Part shown: one piece after another, positions 38,388 through 47,254 of the stretch
How positions within the stretch are numbered: position 1 is the stretch's first letter
Layout of the letters: each line of letters begins with the position of its first letter
From: a virus
IMG/VR virus record: IMGVR_UViG_3300032308_001684
Location: 31,849 to 95,848 of that record
Direction: 5' to 3' (one strand)
Length of the DNA stretch: 64,000 nucleotides
The notes under the pieces: generated by a model
The model's input: only the letters and a program-made list of their open reading frames with translations
Told to the model about the DNA's origin: nothing
The model's database searches: none
Program-made: the position numbers and the translations under genes

Positions 38388-38860
38388 GATTTTGTGAGTA
38401 CTTTCATAGTTTCAGCCTCAGCCACACGTTTGCGTAGACTGCTGGAACTAAAAGAATGATCGCGACCATTGAATATAATTTCAATATTTCGTTGGTGACA
38501 TTCTGCTTTGCCAGAAAAATCCTTGTGTTCATACTCCACACCAAGCACACGAACATCTACCGGTAGTATCAACAACAAGTCACGTAAGTCTTGTTCGGTT
38601 TGATATACAACCACTTCATCCACATAACGACAAGCAGCCAATTGTATTTGACGTTCCACAATGCTTTGCACAGGATGGTTTTTGGTATCTGGGCGATCAA
38701 TAGTAGGATCTGTTTGCAAGCCGGCAATCAAGTAATCGCAATGATTTTTTGCTTCGGCCAACATGGCAATGTGACCGGCGTGTAGCATGTCAAAGGTAGA
38801 GAATGTTATACCAATCTTCTTGCCGTCTTCTTTGAGTTTTCTAATGTGATTGAATATCAT
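38384..38860 (-). CDS. Nucleotidyltransferase (TagD/RfaE2-like)
   Basis: 158 residues: GITFSTFDMLHAGHIAML has the HxGH motif, PTIDRPDTKNHPVQSIVERQIQL the second block, and SSSSLRKRV the C-terminal loop of cytidylyltransferases such as glycerol-3-phosphate cytidylyltransferase. It makes an activated nucleotide derivative, perhaps for a glycan or lipid precursor. Distinct from HldE2 at 23859. Confidence 0.82.
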   Translation of the reverse strand: MIFNHIRKLKEDGKKIGITFSTFDMLHAGHIAMLAEAKNHCDYLIAGLQTDPTIDRPDTKNHPVQSIVERQIQLAACRYVDEVVVYQTEQDLRDLLLILPVDVRVLGVEYEHKDFSGKAECHQRNIEIIFNGRDHSFSSSSLRKRVAEAETMKVLTKS

Positions 38861-39273
38861 GAATGCTCTCTACGTCCGTCGCCAATGTCCCTGCTCTGCG
38901 TAAACCGCATGGAGTTGTCAATGGCTTCTGATTGTTCGTATGTTTCCAATACCACATTGCGGCACACACTCTGAAACCATTGATCCACTAGATCAGCATC
39001 TGTTTTACCTTGATACCCTGCACGAGACAATTTGGAAATAAACTTGTCATTCCAATCAAATTCAAATGATCCAGCGTTGATATTGTTGGGATCTACATCC
39101 ATGCTGAGTATGGCAATATAGGGCTCGCCTTTTTGTGTGGCCATGTCTTTGTCGGACTTTTTCTTACTTTTTGGCGGTTCTGCAGACTTTTTTATATCTT
39201 CTCCAACTTTTTCGTTAGAAACAGCGGTTGGCTTGACTTTTTCTTTTGTTTTAAACAGATTAAATATTCCCAT
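38857..39273 (-). CDS. Conserved phage protein, 138 aa
   Basis: A Lys-rich lead (MGIFNLFKTKEKVKPTAV) followed by PYIAILSMDVDPNNINAGSF and GYQGKTDADLVDQWFQSVCR, a combination shared by T4-like phages of unknown role. Overlaps both neighbours. Confidence 0.68.
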   Translation of the reverse strand: MGIFNLFKTKEKVKPTAVSNEKVGEDIKKSAEPPKSKKKSDKDMATQKGEPYIAILSMDVDPNNINAGSFEFDWNDKFISKLSRAGYQGKTDADLVDQWFQSVCRNVVLETYEQSEAIDNSMRFTQSRDIGDGRREHS

Positions 39274-39625
39274 TTTCTTTCCTCTTAAGTTCTATCAGTA
39301 CTTGTAATTTATCATAGGCATCTTTCAGCGTGGGATCTTGTTGTATTGTACGTAGATCCTGTATCCATGATGCAGTTGAGGCCCACCCATCATCTCCGCC
39401 GTTGTTGCGATACACAGCATCGGCTTCGGTAAGATAGCTTTCATAGTGATCCACACTGATTCCAAAGAAAGCGTTGCCATCCAGCATGGCCAAGGTTTCA
39501 GCAATAGGACGTAATTTTTGTTTGTCTTCATCAGAAAAGAGCCTGCGCCACCCGCCATCGGGCTCTTCAATTTCGTACAGTATCTTGGCACGATTGTCTG
39601 GAGGCTCTATGTAAACTTTACTCAT
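39260..39625 (-). CDS. Conserved phage protein, 121 aa
   Basis: 121 residues, MSKVYIEPPDNRAKILYEIE, GISVDHYESYLTEADAVYRN, and a helical end. Found near RNase H-type genes in T4-like phages; unknown. Confidence 0.63.
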   Translation of the reverse strand: MSKVYIEPPDNRAKILYEIEEPDGGWRRLFSDEDKQKLRPIAETLAMLDGNAFFGISVDHYESYLTEADAVYRNNGGDDGWASTASWIQDLRTIQQDPTLKDAYDKLQVLIELKRKENGNI

Positions 39626-40328
39626 TGATACGATTCTTTATAAAATTAGCTATCACCAACTGTGCCGACAATGCAGGATGTCCGTGGCTTTCAAATTTTA
39701 GTCCTTGACTCTGCGCCCATTGAGACAAGGTTGTTTTTGGTAGCCAAATCCAGCGATCTAAATTTATCTGTGCCACTAACTGTTTGATCTGATCAAGATC
39801 ATCTAGTCTTTTGTGAAACCATTTTTCATTTTTCACATTGAAATTGTGTTGCAAGGGCTGGCCTGGATAAGCGATATAATTATGATGAAATGCATTGAAC
39901 ATCCAGCAAGTGATATTGCGCATACGGCATAGGTCTTGCACAATCAATATCTGTCGCACTAATTGTTCAAAGCTCAACCACTCGTTGTGATTTTCCACAT
40001 ACCACGTTTTGTGTACTTGCCTAGTGATAGAATCTTGATCGTTTTCAAAACTAGTGCAATCTGCTCTAAGCCTCATGCGATCCCCATTGGCGCAAGGCAA
40101 TTCTTCTCGATCCAACCCAGTCCATCCTATCACAACAACATCGGGTGTATGTGTGTAAAGATAGTCTATGGTTGTACGAAAGATCCTTGTGTTTGATGCT
40201 CCAGACGCCGCTATGTTGTCATGAGACTCAAATATCAAAGCTGGCCAGTATTGTTGTTGCCATTGATTACTTTCTAACTCAAGATGGCTTTGTTCCACAA
40301 AACTGCAACCATTAAACATTGCAGTCAT
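39618..40328 (-). CDS. SGNH-like hydrolase, copy 3
   Basis: 236 residues. NGCSFVEQ (block I), ASGASNTRIFRTTIDY (Asn block), VVVIGWTGLDREE, and GHPALSAQLVIANFI (C-terminal His). The VIxWTGxDR segment is shared with copy 1 (15592). Likely esterase fold of unknown substrate. Confidence 0.6.
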   Translation of the reverse strand: MTAMFNGCSFVEQSHLELESNQWQQQYWPALIFESHDNIAASGASNTRIFRTTIDYLYTHTPDVVVIGWTGLDREELPCANGDRMRLRADCTSFENDQDSITRQVHKTWYVENHNEWLSFEQLVRQILIVQDLCRMRNITCWMFNAFHHNYIAYPGQPLQHNFNVKNEKWFHKRLDDLDQIKQLVAQINLDRWIWLPKTTLSQWAQSQGLKFESHGHPALSAQLVIANFIKNRINE

Positions 40329-40807
40329 TCTATAACATTTCCTTGTTCATCTATTTCACACCAGGTATAGTCGCCCATCCATTTGACCTTGGCAATGTAT
40401 TGATAGTGATCTGGAGCACCCGTTGACCAGTCGTTGGGGCCAAGATGTGTGAGGATGACTCGCTGATGCTGGTGGTCATGTGCCAGCCAGTATGGTTGCC
40501 CGTGATAGGTTTGAAATTGATAGTAGGCCGAATGCACCATGTCTGTGATGTCTAGTCGACGCTTGATACCGGCAGCTTGTCGCTGTAGCACTTCGACCAG
40601 TTCAAGAATTCTGTTGTATTCTTGAGAAGCATGCATCCTGGCCACATTGACCATGATGTCTTTCTGTTTGGTAACAGGAACAAGATCAAACTTGGGCCCG
40701 CCGGCTTCTGTGGGATACGGAGTGATGTTTCTATTAAAGAACTCAACTACCACATTGCCAGTGGTTACATCAAAACTGTTTTGACCTTTGGCTCTGTTGT
40801 TTTCCAA
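40325..40807 (-). CDS. DUF2452-like phage protein
   Basis: 160 residues: MENNRAKGQNSFDVTTGNVV, PVTKQKDIMVNVARMHASQEY, and YQFQTYHGQPYWLAHDHQHQ. The pattern agrees with DUF2452, known from phages and bacteria with no assigned role. Adjacent to QueE. Confidence 0.65.
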   Translation of the reverse strand: MENNRAKGQNSFDVTTGNVVVEFFNRNITPYPTEAGGPKFDLVPVTKQKDIMVNVARMHASQEYNRILELVEVLQRQAAGIKRRLDITDMVHSAYYQFQTYHGQPYWLAHDHQHQRVILTHLGPNDWSTGAPDHYQYIAKVKWMGDYTWCEIDEQGNVIE

Positions 40808-41689
40808 TCAAGTACCCCAGGCGTTACGCCAGATATCCACTTGCAGTCTGGGACTGTAGCGCCATCCTCGATCCAAGGCCAACTGCGCCACTTGTTCAGT
40901 GTTGAGATTGTATACGTCGGGCACACCGCCCATGGGCATCAAGTACACCGGCCCGCCAAATCCTGCTTCTCGATACTCTTCCACTGCACGTTCAGCGTCT
41001 GCTACGTCTTGTTTGGTAGCCACAACAAACTTTAGATAAGTCATTCCAACCATTTCGTAACTCTTGACAATCTTAGAGTTGATTGCTGACTCCCATGCTT
41101 CACCCGAACAAGGTAGTTTGGGACTCACTGAGAATGTCAGTTTGTCGTAGTCTCTACCATAACGTGTGAACTCTTCAAACAGGTATTCATATACATCAGA
41201 ATGCAAGGGCTGGCTGCCGTTGGTCTCAAAAGTAAGATTGCGTAAGCCGCGCTGGCGACAATATTCAATGAGATCGGGATACAGTTGCTGATATCCCAGC
41301 AAGGGTTCGCCGCCTGTGATCACAAGATGTACGTCATCGCCTATGCCTTGGTCCCAACGATTGTTAGGGATCATAGCATGCATCTTGTCCACAATATCTT
41401 CCACGCTGTCTTGCTCGTTGAAACGTTTGAATTCAGGATAGATGCTGGCATAGCTGTCACAGCCTGTTTTTGCTAGAGGCAAGTCTTCAAACTTTTTGTA
41501 TTGATCGATATTTTTAATAATCTCAATTACCTCAGGATTGTGTCCTTCCAGCTGTTCATCGCGAGGGCGACCAAATTTACGGCAACGGAAGTTGCATCCG
41601 TATGTGCGAAAGAATACCGACGGCACTCCGGCCCAGCGTCCTTCGCCTTGTAAACTGTAAAATATTTCTGTGTATGTGATTTTTTCCAT
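40808..41689 (-). CDS. queE: 7-carboxy-7-deazaguanine synthase-like radical SAM (QueE)
   Basis: 293 residues. YTEIFYSLQGEGRWAGVPSVF and TYGCNFRC, then VHLVITGGEPLLG and LTFETNGSQ are QueE blocks; the enzyme rearranges carboxytetrahydropterin to carboxy-deazaguanine using a 4Fe-4S cluster. The usual CxxxCxxC reads C-NFR-C-RK-F, so the third Cys is missing there; the next Cys is in TGCDSYAS after a 40-residue insert. This longer form is the one seen in phages. Works with QueD (47255) and FolE (51393). Confidence 0.83.
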   Translation of the reverse strand: MEKITYTEIFYSLQGEGRWAGVPSVFFRTYGCNFRCRKFGRPRDEQLEGHNPEVIEIIKNIDQYKKFEDLPLAKTGCDSYASIYPEFKRFNEQDSVEDIVDKMHAMIPNNRWDQGIGDDVHLVITGGEPLLGYQQLYPDLIEYCRQRGLRNLTFETNGSQPLHSDVYEYLFEEFTRYGRDYDKLTFSVSPKLPCSGEAWESAINSKIVKSYEMVGMTYLKFVVATKQDVADAERAVEEYREAGFGGPVYLMPMGGVPDVYNLNTEQVAQLALDRGWRYSPRLQVDIWRNAWGT

Positions 41690-41697
41690 GATCGTAT

Positions 41698-42138
41698 TTA
41701 GATAGTTTCAAAAATTTCTTCTTGTAAATAGCGTTGCAATTCTTTGTCTGTGGGTTCTACGGCGTAGTTGCGTTTGAAAAATATCTCATAACTGTCCGAA
41801 CCGTATTTGCCAATGCCATATAACATTGTAGCATCTTCGTGTTGCCAAGTCAAGAAATCTTGGGTCATACCATGTAATCTTTTATATCGGACATTAACCA
41901 TTCCTAACGGCCATATAACATCCTTTACTTCTTCTTCAGAAGCCTTTAAGAATTTATTAGGAGTACTCCATTTATCCATAAAGATTGGAAATACTGTTTT
42001 AACTGGTATGCGTCCAGTTTGGTTCAACATGATCACAGCCACCATGTGTTGCCAAGCACCATTTACTGTGTGTCCGGCAGGTAATTGCTGTTGCACCATC
42101 AAATCATCTCGTAAAGGTTTGATCAGCTGTCCTGCCAT
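41698..42138 (-). CDS. HhH-GPD DNA glycosylase (MBD4-like)
   Basis: 146 residues from ATG 42138, which has GGAGG in front. WQHMVAVIMLNQTGR, VFPIFMDKWSTPNKFLKA, PLGMVNVRYKRLHGMTQDFL, and YGIGKYGSDSYEIFF with YAVEPTDKELQRYL match the MBD4/thymine glycosylase catalytic domain, with the final Asp as catalytic residue. It would remove mismatched or modified bases, of interest in a phage with altered DNA. Confidence 0.8.
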   Translation of the reverse strand: MAGQLIKPLRDDLMVQQQLPAGHTVNGAWQHMVAVIMLNQTGRIPVKTVFPIFMDKWSTPNKFLKASEEEVKDVIWPLGMVNVRYKRLHGMTQDFLTWQHEDATMLYGIGKYGSDSYEIFFKRNYAVEPTDKELQRYLQEEIFETI

Positions 42139-42614
42139 GTCTGCCTCCATGAATATGACAATCTATCGCTGACATGATACTCTCTGTCAGCAGTAAAAAC
42201 TGCGGCTCGGGTTTGAGTCACGCATCTATCTGTATGCATTCCGCCGAACAACACTATTTTCGGATTCATATATGATATGATCATGGCAGTTTCTTCATCT
42301 GATGTGCTGACATGATCTTCGGGTCTCATGACGAGATTGTTGTTTGCGATCCGATCACCAAACTTTTTAAAGTATTGCCATCGTTGACCAAACTGCGACT
42401 CTGTAATCCTGGTGGTTTGATTGAGCAATCCACCATACCCTTCTTTAGTGATAAAGTCCAACTGATAAATCACGGGCCATGCTATATCTTGTAATTTTTG
42501 CACTAACTGGTCGCTGAATTCCTTCCATCTTACATTGGACTCATTGACATCAGGATCTGGCATGGACTCAAACAAGTGCACCATGACTACCACAACTTCA
42601 GACATGCTGTTCAT
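42123..42614 (-). CDS. Isochorismatase-like protein
   Basis: About 163 residues. IVLFGGMHTDRCVTQTRAAVF has the catalytic Cys context of cysteine hydrolases, and YHVSDRLSYS the following strand. The N-terminal Asp of the triad is not in its usual place (VVVVMVHLFESMPDP). It may be a non-catalytic or diverged member. ATG 42605 is an alternative. Overlaps both neighbours by 15-17 bases. Confidence 0.55.
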   Translation of the reverse strand: MNSMSEVVVVMVHLFESMPDPDVNESNVRWKEFSDQLVQKLQDIAWPVIYQLDFITKEGYGGLLNQTTRITESQFGQRWQYFKKFGDRIANNNLVMRPEDHVSTSDEETAMIISYMNPKIVLFGGMHTDRCVTQTRAAVFTADREYHVSDRLSYSWRQTWQDS

Positions 42615-43191
42615 TGGGATGCCACTTTTTCCACCACTCCTCCCAGGGAAAAACAATCCACTGCGGATCGTCTACTTTGTTCACTGTCTCTGCAGTGTAG
42701 TTCACATATATTTCAGCGGCGCTGGTTTCGTTGTCGTATAGTGTGGCAATACGTACATTGTGTCCCCATACATCTGCCCAGCGTGAGTCGTTGGGCAAAC
42801 ATGATTTTTGCCAGTCTTGACGTATCCAGTTTATAGTAGCACCCGAATCATTGATATCGTCTACAATGAGAATGTTTTTAGCATTGGCTCCGTGAGCCTT
42901 AATCAGCGCCATGCCAGCTTCAGTTGCAGTCAACTCGACAGGTTCGTAACCAAACGCATCTTCAGCCATCCACAAATTACTTTCGCATTCTGAATCATCG
43001 CCATCGCGCAATCTTACCTGCAGAGCATACATTGGGCAGTCTAAGTATTGACTGATAAGATTGGCTGGAGTTAGTCCTCCACGGGTAATACCTACAATGT
43101 AATCGGGTCTCCATTGATCCAAATACATCTGACGTATGATCTCTTGAGTTTGTCTTTGTACATCGGTCCAACTTACATAAACTTTTTTCAT
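42598..43191 (-). CDS. Type I phosphoribosyltransferase
   Basis: 197 residues. IVGITRGGLTPANLISQYL and ILIVDDINDSGATINW, the PRPP-binding DD-x-x-x-SG loop, define a type I PRTase of the xanthine/guanine or uracil kind. It salvages bases for phage DNA synthesis, perhaps the deazaguanine side. Overlaps FkbM. Confidence 0.85.
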   Translation of the reverse strand: MKKVYVSWTDVQRQTQEIIRQMYLDQWRPDYIVGITRGGLTPANLISQYLDCPMYALQVRLRDGDDSECESNLWMAEDAFGYEPVELTATEAGMALIKAHGANAKNILIVDDINDSGATINWIRQDWQKSCLPNDSRWADVWGHNVRIATLYDNETSAAEIYVNYTAETVNKVDDPQWIVFPWEEWWKKWHPNEQHV

Positions 43192-43850
43192 GACAGCACA
43201 TACCAATCATCCCATTGGGACACATCTTGATGTTTTCTTCTGTAACCTTTGCTTGTAAGCAAATCAAAAATCTTTTCTCTCATGGGCGTGTAATTGTGCT
43301 CACAAGTGATCATTTTAACAGTGTATTGATCAAAATCAAAATTAGCAAGTATAGCAAATTCACTGCCTTCGGTGTCTATGGACAGATAGTCAATCTCTTG
43401 TGGTGCCTGATATTTTTTTAGGAGATCCAGCAGAGAGATAGTTTTCACAGGATATTTTTCCCCGTTGCGACGGCGGCCGGAATGTGGGTCACAGGAACTG
43501 AAAGTGTCAATGGTAGACAATTCAGGACCATAGGATGCCAGCGAGCTATCAACCTGATTGAACATCAATTCCAGATTGGTCTCGCTCCACACACAGTCGG
43601 TGGTGATGTGTGCTGTGCGATTCTGCATGAGGCTGTTGTGCCAATGCCGAGAAGGTTCTGCCAGTATTCCTTGCCAGCCAAATTCTGTTTCCAGCAACCA
43701 AGTATTGCTGATATCGACGCCGTTGGTGGCCCCAAACTCTACAAAGTAACCTTGCTGTTTCAATCCCAGTTCATCCAGCACAAAGAGATCCTGCCCCAGC
43801 TGAGATTTAGTCTTGGCCAATTTTGGGTCAGTTGAAGAAGAAATATACAT
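43188..43850 (-). CDS. FkbM-type methyltransferase
   Basis: 220 residues: SQLGQDLFVLDELGLKQQGY, FVEFGATNGVDISNTWLLE (SAM-binding Glu/Asp), GILAEPSRHW, and IDYLSIDTEGSEFAIL. This is the FkbM O-methyltransferase domain, which methylates sugars or lipids in glycan clusters. Its ATGA overlap couples it to the PRTase gene. Confidence 0.88.
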   Translation of the reverse strand: MYISSSTDPKLAKTKSQLGQDLFVLDELGLKQQGYFVEFGATNGVDISNTWLLETEFGWQGILAEPSRHWHNSLMQNRTAHITTDCVWSETNLELMFNQVDSSLASYGPELSTIDTFSSCDPHSGRRRNGEKYPVKTISLLDLLKKYQAPQEIDYLSIDTEGSEFAILANFDFDQYTVKMITCEHNYTPMREKIFDLLTSKGYRRKHQDVSQWDDWYVLS

Positions 43851-43851
43851 A

Positions 43852-44712
43852 TTAGATCGTACCTTTCAGTGCCATGCCCACTCCTTGTTCCAAGGATATC
43901 TTGGGCGTGTAAAATTGTAACATCTTTGAGTTGTCACTGCAACGATAGTCCACTCCTTTTGGGGCACCAATGATGTGTCGTATCTCAGGCGTGTAACCCA
44001 TTTGATCACAAACAATCTTGCACAGTTCATTGAATGATGTTGGTCTGCCCCAGCCCAAATTCACCGGTCCTGCGATGTCTTGTTGTATGGCTTGATCAAC
44101 TGCTTCTACCACATCTGTGATGTGTATGAAATCTCGCACCTGAGTACCATCGCCCCAGATCTCAAAAGGATCGGCACGATTTCTTCCACGCTGGATATAA
44201 CTAGGGAATGGATAGTCTAAGTCTTGGTCTGTGCCATATCCGCTGAACGGACGGAAAACATGTGTGCGAATACCTTCTGCTTCCAGGAACTGCAGGCAGT
44301 ATTCACCAGTGAGTTTGGCCCAACCATAGGTCATGTCCGGATTTCTAACATCATTGAGATTGATGTCGGTTTCTTTCAATTGATAGGGTTGAGTTTGCAA
44401 CTGTGTAGGGTAGGCCGCACTGGAACTAAAATACACCACTCGGCCAGGCCGAGTCCTCAGTGCCCATTGGCACATCTCGGCATCAATGCTGAGATCGTTG
44501 GCCACACTAAGCGGAGAACCTTCAATGGTAGCACGGCCTCCTACAATAGCGGCCAGGTGTATGATCATGTCAAATCGTTGATCACTCTGGCGGAACAGAT
44601 CTCTGCAATCATTGCCATCCTTAAGATCTACTCCAGTGATATCATGGTCTTGGTATTTTTTTACAAAATATTTCCCAACAAATCCTTGGTGCCCTGTAAT
44701 CAAAATTTTCAT
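43852..44712 (-). CDS. NAD-dependent sugar epimerase/dehydratase (SDR)
   Basis: 286 residues. GHQGFVGKY (Rossmann), FSSSAAYP, YGWAKL (catalytic YxxxK) and HVFRPFSGYG, with GDGTQVRDFIHITDVV in the C-terminal half. The pattern fits nucleotide-sugar epimerase/reductases of the GDP-fucose or GDP-mannose kind. Part of the glycan cluster 43-56 kb. Confidence 0.85.
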   Translation of the reverse strand: MKILITGHQGFVGKYFVKKYQDHDITGVDLKDGNDCRDLFRQSDQRFDMIIHLAAIVGGRATIEGSPLSVANDLSIDAEMCQWALRTRPGRVVYFSSSAAYPTQLQTQPYQLKETDINLNDVRNPDMTYGWAKLTGEYCLQFLEAEGIRTHVFRPFSGYGTDQDLDYPFPSYIQRGRNRADPFEIWGDGTQVRDFIHITDVVEAVDQAIQQDIAGPVNLGWGRPTSFNELCKIVCDQMGYTPEIRHIIGAPKGVDYRCSDNSKMLQFYTPKISLEQGVGMALKGTI

Positions 44713-44715
44713 TTG

Positions 44716-45618
44716 TTATCCTTGTTGATTGTTCCATTGGTCAAACTCTACGTCTTGGAATCCCCAGTTGAGATCTTCATCGGCTAGTTGAGCTGTTGCC
44801 AACACAGCCGCAGGATCCCACGCTCCAGGTAGCATATTCCTGTCGTGATCTTGATGTAATGTAAAGCAAGGAAATTTGAATATGCCTTGCTTTACTCCTC
44901 GGCTGATGAATCGCAACATAGACACACTGTCATGATGACCTGCACATGCCAGACCTTGATAGAATCCACCCACTGATTCTGCAGTGGCCTTGGATATCAG
45001 CATGAAATCGCCAGCACCGTTGGTGTGTATGGTTTTTTCATTGTATGACGATACAGGTATCTGATCCGTGGGCATTTTGATATCTGCTGTAATACTCTGC
45101 TGACCTTGCATTCCATGCAATTGGAAGATACGCTGGAAAGCGTATCTGATGTAGTCACTTGGTTGTACAGATTCAATTCCATCTCCGTCAAAATCATATC
45201 TGTCACAACGATATACTATGCCATCTGTGAGATTCTGTTGTGCCAGGTAATCTACCAGCTCATGAGAAAACAAGATGTCTGGATTGGATATCAACACAAA
45301 CTGTCCCTTAGCTCTACGTAATCCAACATTTTTGGCTGGAAATTCTGCCAAAGGCCTACGTGTACCAGTGCGTAGATGATATTCATTGGGCACTGTGATT
45401 ATCCTTATAGGGAGGTCAGTGCATGAAGGAATGATCGTGCTCAATGGTTCTTGATCTGTGGGTGGATTCCACTCCACAATGACTAACTCAAACAATCCGG
45501 GATATTTTTGTTGACATTGGTCCAGCCCTTGCACAAACATGTCAAGACGCCGTCGCATGTTCTCACCGTAGTTGTCATTGCGTGTGGTAACCACTACGGA
45601 GATATAAGGATCGGTCAA
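44716..45618 (-). CDS. GT2-like glycosyltransferase
   Basis: 300 residues. ISVVVTTRNDNYGENMRRRL at the start and NVGLRRAKGQFVLISNPDILFS with a DxD-like NPDI, then TNGAGDFMLISKATAESVGGF. This is the GT-A fold of family 2 enzymes. Coupled to the methyltransferase by a four-base overlap. Confidence 0.83.
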   Translation of the reverse strand: MTDPYISVVVTTRNDNYGENMRRRLDMFVQGLDQCQQKYPGLFELVIVEWNPPTDQEPLSTIIPSCTDLPIRIITVPNEYHLRTGTRRPLAEFPAKNVGLRRAKGQFVLISNPDILFSHELVDYLAQQNLTDGIVYRCDRYDFDGDGIESVQPSDYIRYAFQRIFQLHGMQGQQSITADIKMPTDQIPVSSYNEKTIHTNGAGDFMLISKATAESVGGFYQGLACAGHHDSVSMLRFISRGVKQGIFKFPCFTLHQDHDRNMLPGAWDPAAVLATAQLADEDLNWGFQDVEFDQWNNQQG

Positions 45619-46403
45619 AGTTTCTTTGCCTTTACTAACAGATGCCAGCCAAGATATTCTTTTACTGCCTGGCGCACTTCGTCGGGCATGGCTTCAAACC
45701 AAGGTTCAAGTTCATAGTTCCCAGACTTGTAGGCAGGCACATTGTACATGAAACAATGATCTTGACGCAGTCTCTCTATGTGAAACTGTCCTTCCAGCAT
45801 GCGATGGATGTCTTCTCTCGAATAAGCCTGTGCATAAGGACAACCGCTCTGTGCTTCAAACTGATCTAGGCCTTTTTGTATCATGGCATACTTCCAGGAA
45901 TTTTTGGCATAGACCATGAAACGAAACTCACCGCCAGGTTTTAAAATTTCATGTACATTGTTGATAATAGTGTCAATGGCCGGGAAGTGATGGATAACTC
46001 CATAACTGTACACAAGATCAAATTTTCCCAGTGCCGACAATGCAGTGGTATCGCTGGCATCAATGTTATGGAACTCTCCTTCAAGTTCCAAAACTTTAAA
46101 TCGTTGTCGAGCAATCTCCACACTTTGATCGCTGTAGTCTACACCCACATATTCGGCTCCACGCTTGGCAAACTCTTCAGCATCACTGCCAATGCCTGAC
46201 CCAATCTCTAACACACGTTTTCCGGCCCAGAGATGAAACCCAGCAAATTCTCTAATGTGTGGCTCCACACGATATCTACGTTCCGACACTTCCTGATAGA
46301 ACTCAGGGGTGCCTAGTTCGCTACGACCGTGTAAGATATTGCATGGTTGACGATTCCAGTAGGACTTGATTTTATCCAACAGGTGTTGATCTGCATTATG
46401 CAT
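45615..46403 (-). CDS. Class I SAM methyltransferase
   Basis: 262 residues. RVLEIGSGIGSDAEEFAKRG (motif I), GVDYSDQSVEIARQRF, LVYSYGVIHHFP and ILKPGGEFRFMVY are the classical small-molecule/sugar methyltransferase motifs. It sits between two glycosyltransferases and probably caps or modifies a sugar. Confidence 0.87.
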   Translation of the reverse strand: MHNADQHLLDKIKSYWNRQPCNILHGRSELGTPEFYQEVSERRYRVEPHIREFAGFHLWAGKRVLEIGSGIGSDAEEFAKRGAEYVGVDYSDQSVEIARQRFKVLELEGEFHNIDASDTTALSALGKFDLVYSYGVIHHFPAIDTIINNVHEILKPGGEFRFMVYAKNSWKYAMIQKGLDQFEAQSGCPYAQAYSREDIHRMLEGQFHIERLRQDHCFMYNVPAYKSGNYELEPWFEAMPDEVRQAVKEYLGWHLLVKAKKL

Positions 46404-47253
46404 GTACGCTCACCTGATTATTTGGATCTTGTTCCTTGCCAATCATGTATTCCCAAGGGTCTTGCTTGCCCAGCATCACTTGTTCATACCAGTCATTGGG
46501 CTGACCAATGCGTTGTAGATACCAGGCAATCTTGTTGGCATCGTTCATTCGTTTGTTACGGAAAGTTACGTGATTGAAATCACGAGGATCATCGGGGCGG
46601 CCTTCCAGCATGGGACGATTCTTAAATGTGGCATCCTGGTTATTGCCAGTGATGTCAAATCTGTCGTGTAGAACCTCAACATCGATGTTTTGCATGATAC
46701 CCACAATGTAGGATATCTGACTGATGGTGGCATCTGTGAGTTGATGATTGCTGAGATGACCCAGTAGGTAATACCAGTCTCTTGGCACTATAGGAAATAT
46801 GGCATAAGGATGTTGATTATGTGTGGGCATGCGGAGACACAAGAATTTTCCATTGTGTTCGGTAATGCGTTGATCCCAATCTTTGGTCTGCATCACAGCG
46901 TCATCGTTCCAAAACATCAACCATTCACCGTTGGCTAATCCGGCCAGAGCATTTAGATACTCGTGCAGTCGAAGATACCCCAGCGGTGTAAATTCAATCA
47001 CAGTGGCGTCTACACCTCTGTCTTCTAACTCAGGAAACACATATTGCTGGCACCATTCAAGAGATTGTTTGTCATCATTGTCAAAGGCCAACATGATTTC
47101 TATCTCAGAAGGGTCATGAGCTAGATCCAGCAAACTTAACAAACTTCGTTTCAGCATGTCCGTTCTACCACGTGTGGGCAGTAGTACTGATATCTGATGA
47201 CTAGGCTTTTGCGCCCAAATTTTGCTTATGCCTACTGCTGTTTTTGTGCTCAT
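46396..47253 (-). CDS. GT2-like glycosyltransferase
   Basis: 285 residues from ATG 47253 after AAGGATAAT. ISVLLPTRGRTDMLKRSLLS, IMLAFDNDDKQS and WLMFWNDDAVMQTKDWD with the DxD-type NDD give a GT-A family 2 enzyme. Follows QueD by one base. Confidence 0.82.
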   Translation of the reverse strand: MSTKTAVGISKIWAQKPSHQISVLLPTRGRTDMLKRSLLSLLDLAHDPSEIEIMLAFDNDDKQSLEWCQQYVFPELEDRGVDATVIEFTPLGYLRLHEYLNALAGLANGEWLMFWNDDAVMQTKDWDQRITEHNGKFLCLRMPTHNQHPYAIFPIVPRDWYYLLGHLSNHQLTDATISQISYIVGIMQNIDVEVLHDRFDITGNNQDATFKNRPMLEGRPDDPRDFNHVTFRNKRMNDANKIAWYLQRIGQPNDWYEQVMLGKQDPWEYMIGKEQDPNNQVSVHA

Positions 47254-47254
47254 A

